This document shows positions 9,180-21,307 of a stretch of 64,000 bases of DNA, in pieces. The translations under genes and the position numbers were made by a program. This DNA comes from Rugalucina vietnamica (taxonomy: Eukaryota; Mollusca; Bivalvia; Lucinida; Lucinidae): positions 73,782,008 through 73,846,007 of the forward strand of contig OZ024869.1 in assembly GCA_964017185.1 (NCBI GenBank), in the 5' to 3' direction. The notes beneath the pieces are model-generated. The model was not told the origin of the DNA, searched no databases, and saw only the letters and a program-made list of their open reading frames with translations. Position 1 is the first letter of the stretch. Every line of letters begins with the position of its first letter.

Positions 9180-12100
9180 CTATAGAAAATCGAAATAAGC
9201 TCTATACTTTGTGTGCGTAGACAGTTCCTGAGCTTCCACTGTCAGCTCAGTTTCTCCAAACATCATGTCGACCTCAACACGGATCTTTTCATCACAGTCT
9301 GGTAAGTTAACGATTAAACGTCCAAGGTATTCGCAGTCGTCCTCGTCGACGAATTTCGGATCTTTCTTTGGTGATGCGAAGATTTTGAGTAGCATTTCCC
9401 TCTGCCCTGCCTTGATTGTGATGTGTTTTCCGGATTTCGCCTCGCCGACGCGGACCGTTTCACCTTCGTGTATGTAGATTTTAAACACGTCTCGACATCG
9501 GTCCATTCCTCCGACCTCTACCTTCTTGTCTGGCGGGTGAATGGCTGGATCAAATGGCGGTGATATATTGATGCCGTAGGTGTACTTAGCAACCCGAGAT
9601 GTTATCGCTACTGGTCGGTGGCCAAATATAACAGCTCCTTTCAGGACTGCTAAACCAGCTTCATCTGGGATTATAATCTTCCTCCCCGGCAATGCATTCT
9701 TTATGGCATTTTGCATCATAGCTGATTCGGAAAACCCTCCAACCATCAAAAAGGTATTGCAGCCTTTAACTTGGGGATCTTGTAGCAATTTCTTGACATG
9801 ATCCACGATTTTATCGCAGCACGGCTTGAACAGGCTCTTGAATATGTCGCTCTCGATTCTCATCTTATCTTGGAGCCACGCGACCTTGCCCTTAAAGGGG
9901 GAATTATCTACAGCCTCCTTCATGGTTTCCCCGACCTTATCCTTGTAGCAATCCTCTATACACACTGGTATCTTCACTGTGACCTTGCCCCCTTGTGCTG
10001 GTGCAATTGTCCTCTTCTTGGTCTCTAGTTCTCGTTGGAGATCCAGGAAATCTGAGGTAAACTTGTCGTGGAATTCGGAGAATGCTGGTGCGCCAATCAA
10101 CTTGACAAGTAGCTTGTCAAATTCTTCGTCAACTTTTGTACCACCCCATGCCCCACCACTGGCTTTGTGAAGCTCTTTCAGGCCGCCATCTTGCTGTCTT
10201 TCATGGACAGTAATATCAGCAGTCCCTCCTACAATCATGAAAAAATGACTTCACAATATAGGGTTTTCAAACTTGGAGAAAACATGAGGTTCTTCTTAAA
10301 TGATTTTAGTGATTGACATTATGATTATCTCTCAGTAGCCTGATTAAATTTTTCATTAGTATGGCTAATGAAAGTACTAGGGAAAATTGTCGAAAAGTAC
10401 TAGCCCCTCTTCAATTGGCTCATTTTCTGCTAGCCGGCTAGTACACTACTAATTTCGAGCACTATTAATGTTGGATTCTCCCTATAACTTTCACAATGTT
10501 GAGAGCCATGATAAACCAGTTGGAGTTAAAAAATGGAGTTAAGGGACTCTGCACAATACAAAGAAATGCCTATGCGATATACAGTTTTCTAATTTGAAAA
10601 TAATTGCGTATGTGTAACAAAAACGCAAATCACCTTTGCTTTAACCGCAAAGTTTTCACTACAGGAATAGCACAATTCTTCTACTTTCTAAATCCAAAAT
10701 TTACCACCTCTAGCCATTATCAGTACAGTAGCTGTACAGCCCAGTTTGAGTCGGACATGGTTGGAAACCACAATGCAGGTTTCCTCGTATCGTGGCTCAA
10801 ATGGTAGTCTTAGACAGCAGAGCAAGAGATCAGGGGCTTAAAACCAACCCTTTCCCACATCTTGCTATGTTGTGTCTTCTAGCAAGACTCTCATCAGGAA
10901 AACATGTCCGTGAAATGTTTACCCCCTTAAACCCCACTTTTATATAGCAAAACTGGGGTATGCCGGGGTATACATATTTTTCTTATTTTTGCTCCAAAAC
11001 ATAGATTGTGGGTACTCATTAGAACTGCCTCAGCGAGGCAGTTCTAACGTGTACCCACAATCTATGTTTTTAGCAAAAATAAGAAAAATATCCAAATAAT
11101 TCTACTGAACATTTTCATTTTTTACAATTTTAAAGATCCCTGTATATTGCATGGGCAAGTTTTCGTAATGTTACTCCGTATTATAATTCTTAAGTATGCA
11201 TAAAAATGGTTGCCTAAACATCTCTGAAAAAATGTTGATTGGGATGATAAATATCAAGTCAACAAACAGCAAACCTACCCCCTAAGTCAATGACCATGTA
11301 CTTTGATCCCGGGCTGGCCACGGCAAACTTTGCCCCCTCAGTTCCATGTATCTTCTCTGTGGGTAAAAGTTGACAGTAGAGAGAGGCGGCCTCAGGCTCC
11401 AGGGCTATTGACAACTGGCCACCATCTATACCAGCCTAGAAAGTAGGTCAAATTGATAAATTACGCAAAGTACATGTATGAATTTTTAGGATGATAACTT
11501 TTAGTTTTACTATTAAGCTAGTATCTCACTGGCATGCAAATTCCTCGCGACTTTTTTGCGAATTTAGTCCAGACTTTTCGCACCACATTCATGCGAGTAT
11601 CGCACAAGTGTCACGTGAATTTTCATGTGTCGCGAACTAGACGCGGACTAGTCATGAAGGTTTTAAACATATTTAAATATTTCATGCAAATTTTTTTTGC
11701 CAAAATATGTCCCAATACTGTCGTGCAACAGTCCTACGACCTTCTTGCGAGTGTCCCGAACCTGTCGCCACAAAATTTTGGCGAATTTACAATGCAAAAG
11801 TTACAATGCAAAAATTTCATATCATATGAATGTATTGCGACAGTCACACTACAGTCTTGAGAAAACATGCTTACAACTCGCGACTATTCTGGCGAGATAA
11901 ATAAAAGTAAGCGACATTCGTACCAATTTCGTGCGACACTCTCATGAATGTCTCGCAAATGTCGTACCAATGAAAAAGAAACTAAAGTTACATTCGTGGG
12001 AACATTGTGAGACACTCTAACGAATGTCTCGCAACTGTTGTATGACAGTTGCAAAATATATTGTCACAATTAGACAGAAATTCATGAATTTGTCGCATAA

Positions 12101-14455
12101 ATGTCCATTCAATAAGACTGCAACATGAAAGTGGTGCTTATATCATTTTTCTTTGTCGTGAAATAGTTGCGAACAAGTCGCAAAGTAGTCTACAGTTGTC
12201 GCATTCCAGTGAGATAGGGGCTTTAGCCAGTGTCATTGCATCAACAATGTAAATAGCCAAGTCTTATATGCAAGGGTGTTCCAATGTAGCCACCTCTTCA
12301 TGCACATTAAGCATTAAGCTTGGTCTACACTAATCCTACTGTAAGTCAAAAGTTCAAAACACACTGATTATTTCTGTTATACAAGCTTCACGGTATTTGT
12401 TTGATAGCTTACCTCATTGGCAGATTCTCGCATGAACTGTTTTGCCGAGTCTGACCATATAGCGGGTACCGTCAACACCCAGTGAATGTCCTTATTCTCA
12501 ATCCCTGTCCCTCTTTTCTCTAGGGTGTCGAGTAGATGACCCTTCAAGAAGCGAATGGCAGCGGCAAACACCGTCATGGCAGGTAGAGCACGCCCATGGT
12601 CGTCCTTCACCTCAATGTCTCGGTTAATCTGAAATTTGATCACCTCTATCATGTATGCAGGCCTTTTTGGGGAAATTTTTGGTTCCAATGAAATTGGCAA
12701 AAAAGATATCTCAATTTTGAAAAAATAGCATGATTTTGGAAAAAAAAAAAACTTCCATTTTTTAGCTAAATTGGGAAAGTTTACCTTTTTTGTGTGGATT
12801 TTTCAACTTGCTTCAGGTTAACTGCAAATTTTTTCAGCCCATTGGGAAAAAAATTTGGTACAAGAAACCGGACTCAGTTTTGTACAGAGAAAAAGCCTTG
12901 TGTATGTAAGATTTAAAATAGAATCACAATCATTTGAGCCCCGACATGAAAAAACTGGTCTTCAGGGTTTCCGACCAGGTCTGACACAAACAGATCTGTA
13001 CAGTCAGAGAAGCAGGCTTGAAGCTTGAAATTTCAGATTTAAGAAGAAGAGAAATTGTACTATCCGTGTAGTGAAAACAAAGGCACTGAGCAGCTTCGCA
13101 GTTATTGCCCAGCTGATCTGCGCCTTTGTTTTTGCATAGGCAAAACCCTGTTTTTCTCACAATGCGGCTCATGTATTCTTCCCGCTTGAGGTTTAAGGTC
13201 ACAGCAACAGCTAAGCTAGGTGATAGGTGGATAGTGGTGGGATAGCTCCAAAGTCTCAAGCAAAAGACTAGAGAAGCCTATATCGATTCAAACTAACACT
13301 CACTACTCTGCAAGGCAATTTTGCTAATCCACTGTGCAATGAACGTATCTTTCCACCTTGTAAACTGTATGATGCATAGAAATTCTATTGAAAGAAATAT
13401 AATTGATTTCTACAATGAAAACATTTACATGTACTACATATATATGTAAGACTTACACACAGGACCAGTCCCACAAACACGGCAAATTCCCACAAACAGG
13501 GCCAAACCCACAAACAGGGCTGAAAAGCATCTTAAATTTCCACAAACAGTGATGCTTGCCAATATTCTTGCCATGACCACGACATTACATGAGCGGATTA
13601 GCTTGACGTTACTTCGAGCCCTTTCGACGCCATTTTGATTTTTTGTGACATCAACTATCCCATCAAGCATTGCAATCTATACATAAGATAGCCTCAGAGT
13701 AACATCCTTTCAGCATGTAACATTACAAGCGTAATATTGTATGTAATTATCCATAATACTGTCATGCATTTGACAGGATTTTTACAGCGAAATGGCCGAA
13801 AGCCGACAGATATCGAAGTTTTTAGCAGCATGAATTCTGTTTCTTTTTGTGTGTGTTAGAATGGAAAAATATAAGCTCTTGTGCATGATTTCTCATTCAC
13901 TGTTTGTCAGTCAGTTGTGAGATAACATCCTATTGTAACTCCTGAAAGATTTGCCTAGCATTTCTTAGATTCACCTAGTATGTGGAAATAGGCTCTGAAT
14001 TTAGTCCTGTTTGTGGGATTAGCCCAGTTTGTGGGCCTATGTAATAATTATATCCTACAATATAAACACACAAAGTGGATTCCCAAGTACAATACCTTTT
14101 TCCCATGAAGAATCATCTTAAATCTCTTGAAGAAGTACCATTTGTGATGTTCATTATCCAGTGCCAACTCTGAATACACATTCTCAGCCTCATAGCCAAA
14201 ACTGTGGAAATTCTTCTTCTCGTCAAACAGGACGACACTAGGGGCCTTCAAGGAGACCAGCTGCATGGAACCAGCTACCCAGTTCTGATTGCATGAAACT
14301 TTAGTGGGGTCATTCTGGTAGTCATGCTTAAAGCTGAAGGCATAGCCGCAATATGTTGTGCCAAAATCGATGGCAGCCACCAACATCTTTTCCTTCTTCT
14401 CCGAGGCTATGGTAGTCTGCGACATGATAGCCTGCTGACTAAAGCCACTAGCCAT
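9180..14455 (-). CDS. HSPA12-like heat shock 70 protein, 4 coding exons, 593 aa
   Basis: Exons on the minus strand are 14455-14096, 12628-12413, 11435-11279 and 10228-9180; all junctions are GT-AG and phases agree (0, 0, 1), giving 594 codons with stop. Exon 1 holds the HSP70 ATPase phosphate motif DFGTTYCGYAF (residue ~30). Exon 2 has TVPAIWSDSAKQFMR (~173-187). Exon 3 has IALEPEAAS and ends in the DLGGG-T motif completed by exon 4. Exon 4 has MVGGFSES (~406-413) and AVLKGAVIFG. The HSPA12 family consists of atypical HSP70s with a divergent ATPase and a short, non-canonical substrate region; it is greatly expanded in bivalves. Length is somewhat below vertebrate HSPA12 (~675 aa). An acceptor (CTTACAG at about 14,484-14,490) just upstream of the ATG implies a further 5' untranslated exon. 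A full, intact reading frame suggests a working gene. Client proteins are unknown. Confidence 0.93.
10598..10801 (+). mobile_element. MITE family 2, decayed, in intron 3 of the HSPA12-like gene
   Basis: Retains CTAAATCCAAAATTTACCA, the GTACAGCCCAGTTTGAGTCG block and the right end TTTCCTCGTATCGTGGCTCA. The hairpin is largely lost. Confidence 0.7.
10892..11169 (+). mobile_element. MITE family 1 in intron 3 of the HSPA12-like gene
   Basis: Near-consensus copy from CATCAGGAAAACATGTCC to GGGCAAGTTTTCGTAATG, with the palindrome centred near 11,035. It lies antisense to the gene. Confidence 0.9.
11522..12216. mobile_element. TIR element with iterated TCGCAA motifs, intron 2 of the HSPA12-like gene
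   Basis: Ends TATCTCACTGG and CCAGTGAGATA. The 690-bp interior is made of degenerate, alternately oriented forms of words such as GTCGCAACTGTC, GTCTCGCAA and TTGCGAGTG. No coding potential. Similar architecture, but a different motif, is seen at 13,453, 22,323, 29,488 and 61,557. Confidence 0.75.
12933..13171 (-). mobile_element. MITE family 2, inverted, in intron 1 of the HSPA12-like gene
   Basis: From TTTGAGCCCCGACATGAAAA to TTTTTCTCACAATGCGGCTC. Hairpin arms CAAAGGCACTGAGCAGC / GCTGATCTGCGCCTTTG sit near the right end. Confidence 0.8.
13453..14044. mobile_element. TIR element with CCCACAAACAGG end repeats, intron 1 of the HSPA12-like gene
   Basis: The left end carries four tandem variants of CCCACAAACAGG and the right end carries inverted variants (CCTGTTTGTGGG, CAGTTTGTGGG), with TTAC/GTAA at the borders. 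A segment at 13,590-13,670 (GACGTTACTTCGAGCCC...) also occurs inverted at about 23,610-23,690, so a second repeat may be nested inside. Confidence 0.65.
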
Positions 14456-14578
14456 GGTTGTGAAAGGTTGTTGTTACCCTAACCTGTAAGACAAAACATG
14501 AACAGTTCACCTTTTGTTAACATACCCTAATAAACACTCCCAGTTCAGGCTAGTTGGATGCCAAGACTAGCCATTTTA

Positions 14579-14776
14579 TCTGTCAGTTTTGGAATTCCAT
14601 GAACCTCTAATAAACACCCACTTTGAAAATGATAGGAAATAATCCTATATTGTACCATATTTGTTAAAAATGTTAACCACAATGCAAAAATCGTAATGTT
14701 CATTCATTTAACTCAAATTTAACTCAAACAGGAACTTTTTACAGTGCAAAATGCATAACAGTCACAGTTGTGCAAT
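14579..14776 (+). repeat. Direct duplication, copy 1
   Basis: About 190 bp starting CTGTCAGTTTTGGAATTCC are repeated almost identically at 15,967-16,156. This copy carries a small extra AACTCAAATTT. It lies just upstream of the first coding exon of the HSPA12-like gene. Confidence 0.85.
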
Positions 14777-15096
14777 TCAGTCACCTTGCTATAATCAAAA
14801 TACGACTGTTGTTGGCTTCTGAAAAGTTGTATATCCATCAAACACCAATGGCATTTCACAAGAGGAGGAGGCACACGATGGCAGATCATGAAAGGATGTA
14901 TAGCCCCTCTTGTTAGGAGTGGTATCCCTGAGAACACTTTGTATTATGCTAAAGGCCTATAGAAACCATTTTAAAGCACTCAGACTTCTTAGAGACCATT
15001 TTTGCTCCTGAAATTCTACCTATTCCACTGGCAAAGTATTGTCAATTTGGTGTGTCACAAGTAAACCATTCAGATTCAGGCAGTGCTTTTAAATAA

Positions 15097-15955
15097 TATA
15101 CTTAAAACCATTAAAAACGCAACGGATATACAGGTTATTTCTACCTTTCAGGGACACCTTGTGCGCTTTGTTTATAGCGAAGTCAGCTTGCCCCTCGCCC
15201 GAGAATCGTTCAGCGAAAACTGAACTCAATTTAGCACTTCTGGTTGATTTTTGGGTGAAAAATGACAAAATCATTAAAATTTGATATTAAACCCATTCAA
15301 CCTTGCATAGCAACCCAATTTCAATGCGGAAGTATGCAGCCGAATACCAGCAACAAAAAAACGGTGTTATAACGACAATTCCACCTGATGGAACGACCAA
15401 GATTAATTTCCAAATGTTCAAATTTTCGAAAAAATACCACATATTTTGAGAATCTACCGAAACTTCAATAAAACAGAATCATTCCATAGTTTGGACACGG
15501 GAGATGTTACGTTCTAGCATATGGGTCCATTTTATGACAGTTTTAATTTTCAAAAATGGCATTCTTGAATTCACTTCCGGTTTTCATGTACTGACTTTGA
15601 TGGCCTTTTATAAGATCAAAACTTGAAAAAAACAATCTACGGAATGGTTTACATAGACTTTAGAGCAATATTGGCATTGACCGAAAGTTTGAACACAAAA
15701 GAGCTAGTCATAAAGATTAACGTATAGCTGGATTGATAAGGTGCATTTGCTTTTGTTATGTCCATGTTTGAGTTGTGTCCCTTAATCGACAAACGCAGAT
15801 CGCTTTACTTCACTTGCTAATTTAGCACAAGACAAATATGGCCTTCATATCGGGACGACAATTTCATGATTTTATATAATAACATTGTGAAAATATCCAA
15901 GAATCGTTGGATAGGTTATATGCTGAAAGTTGCGTTTTTAATGGCTTCAAGTATA
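15097..15955. mobile_element. TIR transposon between the two duplicated segments
   Basis: Left end TATACTTAAAACCATTAAAA (continuing ACGCAAC), right end GTTGCGTTTTTAATGG followed by CTTCAAGTATA: ~27-bp inverted repeats with a couple of mismatches, 0.86 kb apart. No coding region recognised inside. Confidence 0.75.
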
Positions 15956-15966
15956 TATGTATACTT

Positions 15967-16156
15967 CTGTCAGTTTTGGAATTCCATGAACCTCTAAAAA
16001 ATGCCCACTTTGAAAATGATAGGAAATAATCCTATATTGTACCATATTTGTTAAAAATGTTAACTACAATGCAAAAATCGTAATGTTCATTCATTTAACT
16101 CAAACAGGAACTTTTTACAGTGCAAAATGCATAAAAGCCACAGTCATGCAATGTTT
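15967..16156 (+). repeat. Direct duplication, copy 2
   Basis: Second copy of the 14,579 segment, 1,388 bp downstream. The transposon at 15,097-15,955 lies between the copies. Confidence 0.85.
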
Positions 16157-17247
16157 ACTTCTTCGGAGTTCTTGTCACAATTTTTTCTGACTGCAGTGAA
16201 TCGGTAGTCGACATGTTCTTTAATTAACATTGACTGGGCTTTTGTGAATTTATGTGTAAGTTGTAACTGATATTTTTAGTGTAAAACATTGCCTTAGGGC
16301 CCCGGCTTGGGACTTCTGTCTCTGCCCTGTCTATCAACATCTAGTACCCAACATTTGTCAAATCGTTTTCCAACCAAAAACAGTCCAACCATACATTGGA
16401 ACACTGAAGATTGCATTGTATTATACAGGAAAGTGCATATAGCATATAAGCTTTCAAAAATTTGATTGTATCAGACTAGGTGTTGATTAGTTAGTTAATT
16501 CAAAATTAGTTGCAGAATCTCACTCCACTACGTTCCATTGCGGACCTTGATGGTTCTATTTGATAAAAACATATTCAGATTTAATAAAACAGGATTACAC
16601 ATGGTTGACACGTGGTGAGTGCATTCGAACTCGACCTTGTTGACGTCACGGGGGTGCCTTGACATCACGACACGCGCTTTGTCGCGTGAGCATGGCGAGC
16701 TTCTTTCTGATTGGCTTAGCAGAATCTGGGTTGTTTTGCCCTGGTTTTATGGTGGGTCGTTTCGCCCTTATCAGGTGGGTCGTTTCACCTGTGAGTTGTT
16801 TCCCCCGTGAGTTGTTTCGCCCATTATTATTATTATTATTTATTATTATTGTTGTTGTTGTTGTTGTCGTCTTGTCGATATTGCTATTGTTGATATTAAT
16901 GCTGATAGGTAGGTAGGTAGGTAGGTTTGTGAATTATCTTGTAAATATAATATTTATTTAAACATTTGAGTGTTTCCGCTTCTGTGGCTTTTAATGTTGT
17001 AGAAAGATAATGGAAGGAAGGAAGGAAGGAGGAAAGGAGGAAGGAAGGAAAAAATGATAGATAGATTCTTACCAATAGTCAGTATTTTTTTTAATGGTAA
17101 AAGAATAAAACATGACTCCGATGATAGCCTGCAACCTTAAGCGTAAGAAAAAATAATAAGAGCTGTCGCAGGACAGCGTAGCTCGCCTGACTTGTGCTTT
17201 ACCACTAAATTTGTTAAAATCGATGACCTGTGACCTTGACCTTGCTG
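16157..17247. other. No gene; microsatellites
   Basis: Holds (ATT)n/(GTT)n at 16,824-16,872, (GTAG)n at 16,907-16,926 and (GGAA)n at 17,011-17,050. A patch at 16,730-16,820 repeats GTGGGTCGTTTCGCCC-like words three to four times. Otherwise nothing recognised. Confidence 0.6.
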
Positions 17248-17410
17248 TGCTATATATAAAAAGAAAATTCAAGTTTTTGGAGTGAATATAATTTTTATTT
17301 TATCTCCTGAAGTGAAAAAATGTATATTTCATTCATGCCTATGGCACTCTTTCAGTTGACAATGAAATGAAAATCATATTCACTCCAAAAACTTGAATAT
17401 CCTCTATATA
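17248..17410. mobile_element. Short foldback MITE
   Basis: Ends in TATATA with inverted arms TTCAAGTTTTTGGAGTGAAT and ATTCACTCCAAAAACTTGAA, ~160 bp overall. Non-coding. Confidence 0.75.
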
Positions 17411-17798
17411 TTTTTACCTTATGACTGCAATGTTAATCATGGTGAAATATTTTTCATACCTTACTGCACGCGCGGTGTCTAGGGCAGTTATGCAGGTAGA
17501 GAAAATACTTTCACACCTGTCTGGAGGTAAGGAAAGTACTTTCCTCACCCCCAGACCGGTGGTGAAAGTGACTTTCGTACCTCCTCACAGCCGATGCATA
17601 AAAATGCACTAAAGCGTGGCCATGCCATTCCGATGCAGACTTCAATTCCAACATAACTGCTTTTACTGCCTTGCAAAAAGTTACATCATCAATAAGTATT
17701 GAAATAAGGAACTGACCATGACCAGTGCACATGAGTATCGATTGCTGTGCACTGATCGGACTGGACAGTTACACTGAGCTGAGGGTCTTTTTGATTTG

Positions 17799-17880
17799 GA
17801 ATTGGTTTCTGGTTCTCATATTATTGTTAGTAGATTATTGTTGTTAAAGTGCAAGAACGATGAACCAGAAACCAATTTCA
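17799..17880. repeat. Hairpin
   Basis: Arms GAATTGGTTTCTGGTTC and GAACCAGAAACCAATTTC around a ~45-base TTGTTAG-rich loop. Confidence 0.6.
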
Positions 17881-18379
17881 CACATTATTGCATTGCGAGA
17901 ATATTCATGATAAACGACCAACTGTATCCCTTAAATACAGTTGGGCATTTGTACTATGGGGATTTTAGAAAGTTAGGTCCGTAGGTTTCAAACCCTGAAT
18001 TACAAACCTATACACGCTATATATACTTATATGAAAATCATTACGAAATGGTATTACGTTTTTGCATACAAAAGAAATGGTAATTGATATTTGCTCTCCG
18101 AGTTTGTTAACTGTTTCAATAAAAGATAATTTCTATTGTGATTAGGCAATGCCATTACAAAATAAGAAAAAATAGGTTTCAAAATGTTTTAAATGCACAA
18201 GGGAAGAAACTCCATTCTGATCTATTTTTGACAATAGCGACGCGGTACAGTTGACAAGCCTCCTCGCTCTGCACGTGCAGTGTTCGGTTAATAGTTATAT
18301 CGAGAGAAAAGTCACTTTACCGGTGTGCAATATCGTTGTATAGATCTTAAAACTAAAATTTCACTTAGTGGGGTCATAA

Positions 18380-18535
18380 GGTAAGTTAATTACCCGCTTC
18401 GCGACAGGTGGGCATGATATTTTCCTGACCTGTCCAGCCAAAAGCATGCACAGGGCTCTCGGTGCATGCTTTTGGCTGGACAGGTCAGGAAAATATCATA
18501 CCCACCTGTCGCTCAGCGGGTAATTACTACTTACA
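18380..18535. repeat. Long near-perfect palindrome
   Basis: Arms of about 70 bp: GTAAGTTAATTACCCGC ... AAAAGCATGCAC, then a ~10-base spacer (AGGGCTCTCG), then GTGCATGCTTTT ... GCGGGTAATTACTACTTAC. Mismatches are few and concentrated at the outer ends. The borders suggest a foldback element. Confidence 0.85.
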
Positions 18536-19040
18536 TGCAACTTTACAGCCTTTATTGTAATTGTTACTTTGGGCTTACATCGATAAGCTTAGTTGTTTGC
18601 TTGTATAGTTTTGACATTTTTATGTACATGTATTTCTGTAAAACACTGATGAGAAAAAAGTTAAAATAGTTTTAGTAGTTTTGACTGTCTAAAGAGTTAA
18701 TAGTTAATCAAGCTATTATGATGCAGAGCTCTATAACATTAGAACATTATTGAGATAGCAAATTTTTGCTAAGCAAAAGAAACTTTACAATGTATTAATT
18801 ACTATATTATCCATTTCCATTAATTTACCATTTAATGCAGAAGAAAAAAAACATGAATAAAAGTGAAAATACTTTGGCACTTTGGGCATTGTTAGTATTT
18901 CGATTAATCAAAAAAATTTAAATTCAGATCGATTAATCAAAATCTAGGTATAATCGATCGATTTTCGATTATAATCGATCATCGGCCCATCACTAATCAA
19001 TATCAAAACATTATATCTTCAACTACACTATAAATTGACT
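18536..19040. other. No gene seen
   Basis: AT-rich. A GATTAATCAAAA / TAATCGATCGATT cluster at 18,895-18,985 is a local simple-sequence patch. Confidence 0.4.
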
Positions 19041-19059
19041 ACTCAATGAATCACTCAAT

Positions 19060-20003
19060 CGTGAAATATAGGTCAAGGTCACTAGGTCAATGTGGGTGCT
19101 GAGTCGGGAAATGGAGGAGAAGTGTTATGCTACGTTTGATGGTTCTAGGTTTTATAGTTGATGAGATATTAAGGGTCGGTTTAAAAAAAGACAAAGCCAC
19201 TGGAGCGTGAAATATAGGTCAAGGTCAGTAGGTCAATGTGGGTGCAGAGTCGGGACATCGAGGAGAAGCCATATGCAAGGTTTGATGGTTGTAGGCTTTA
19301 TAGTTGATGAGATTAAGGGTTGGCTTAAAAAATGACAAAGTCACTAGAGCACGAAATATAGGTCAAGGTTACTAGGTCAATGTGGGTTCCGAGTCGGGAC
19401 ATCGAGGAGAAGCCATATGCAAGGTTTGATGGTTGTAGGCTTTATTGTTGATGACATATTAAGGGTTGGCTTTAAAAATGACAAAGTCACTGGCGCACGA
19501 AATATAGGTCACGGTTACTAGATCAATGTGGGTGCAAAGTCGGGACATTGAGGAGAAGCCATATGCAAGGTTTGATGGTTGTAGGCTTTATAATTGATGA
19601 GATATTAAGGGTTGGCTTCAAAAATGACAAAGTCACTAGAGCACGAAATATAGGTCAAGGTCACTAGGTGAATATGGGTGCCGAGTAGGGACATCGAGGA
19701 GAAGTCATATGCAAGGTTTGATGGTTGTAGGCTTTATACTTGATGAGATAAAAAGAGTTGGCTTCAAAAATGACAAAGTCACTAGAGCACGAAATATAGG
19801 TCAAGGTCACTAGATCAATGTGGGTGCAAAGTCAGGTCATCCAGGAGAAGCCATATGCAAGGTTTGATGGTTTATAGGCTTTATAATTGATGAGATATTA
19901 AGGGTTGGCTTAAAAAGTGACAAAGTCACTGGAGCATGAAATATAGGTCAAGGTCAGTAGGTCAATGTGGGTGCCGAGTCAGGACATCGAGGAGAAGCCA
20001 TAT
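19060..20003. repeat. 146-bp satellite, main block
   Basis: The word CACTAGAGCACGAAATATAG or a close variant recurs at about 19198, 19342, 19488, 19634, 19780 and 19927 (spacing 144-147). Two more units follow the inserted transposon, near 21383 and 21526. Confidence 0.9.
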
Positions 20004-21307
20004 GGGTGGTTTTCAAAAAAATGAAGTATTTTTCAATATTAAAGCTGGAATGATAATCTTTATACATATAAGGTCTCATTTATACCTTAAATGTGAGTTA
20101 TCAAGGTGTCAAACTCCATGCAAAATTTCATAAAAAAAGATGGATCTATACCAGATTTATCCAGCAATATATACCTAAAAATGTCACAAGTGCAACGTTT
20201 TAGCGTGACATTTTGAGTAGTAAGTCATTTTCAAATGGTCAGAAAACAAGTATCTGATTACCTAACAAAACAAAATCTCTAAAAAGTTACAAACAATTAG
20301 GTACTTGAGAGTTGCCAATGAAACATGCATGTATTTCGCCTTTGTTGCCTCTTCAGCATTTATAAATAATAACCATACCCCTAAAAATAAACTACAGTAA
20401 AAATAGCTTAGCTTAAACTTGTGAAGGCCAGTGTTCAATCATTGTGAGCCCTACATCTATTGTATGCTCTTACTGATCAAGTCTGATGCATCTGGGTTGA
20501 TTATCAGAGGTTCTTCATCAAAAACCCTTTCTTATATTTTGAAAAGTAGCTGATCTAATCAGTTAACCATATTTGTCACAAGTGCAACGTTTTGTTTAAA
20601 TTTCTTGATTGACCATATAAGCATATCATGTAAGACATGTTATTTTGCTTTATATTTTAGTCTAGCAGGTCAGAAAGAAACCAACAAAAACTACCCTTTG
20701 CCTACAGTATGCATATTGGTTTCTAATAATTAACAAAAGTGATGTCACAAGTGCAACGCATATTTTCAAGTCTAAAAAATTGAACGCTAATTCCTAACGA
20801 TACATATTACTTTCACTCTTATAAATTTATATGGCAATCACAGGAAGCATTGTACACTTGTAAGATACTGTTCATCATTAAATACATTGATCATTTGAGT
20901 GGTTATGGAAACATTTATAAGTGAAGACAGCAATTTTAGGGTCAAATTTATCAAATAAATGTGTGAAAAAAAATTTTTTGGGAGAATTTTCTCAAATTAA
21001 TGGCATAGAGTCTAGTCCCAATATAGGGTCTATCAAACTAAGAACAAATTTGAAACACAAAGTGTATGTTACAAATGTAGCACTACTTATAAGGTATATC
21101 ACCAGTTTTGAAAATAAACAACAAAAAGCACATTAACATGAAAATCACAAAAATGGGCATTGTCAAAAAGATTTGATTGTTGTTTTCTCTTATTTTGATA
21201 TCCATAGAAAAACCAGCAACAAAAATTAAAAAGACAAATGCACATCTCAATTTTGACCTAAAATGGGTCAATGTCACACTTTTACTTCATTTTTTTGAAA
21301 ATCACCC
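20004..21307. mobile_element. TIR transposon inserted in the satellite
   Basis: Ends GGGTGGTTTTCAAAAAAATG and its near-complement CATTTTTTTGAAAATCACCC. The satellite reads GCCATAT before and ATATATGCAAGG after, where an uninterrupted unit has GCCATATGCAAGG, so the site ATAT appears duplicated. The interior carries TGTCACAAGTGCAACG three times (about 20184, 20576, 20744) and no convincing transposase. Confidence 0.85.

Noticed and set aside
9265-10170. Plus-strand open frames opposite the HSPA12-like last exon
   Set aside because: Antisense shadows of a well-supported coding exon; no recognisable protein content.
13434-13670. Minus-strand 78-codon frame in intron 1 of the HSPA12-like gene
   Set aside because: Consists of CCCACAAACAGG-repeat translation from the TIR element; direct exon 1 to exon 2 joining already gives a continuous HSPA12 sequence.
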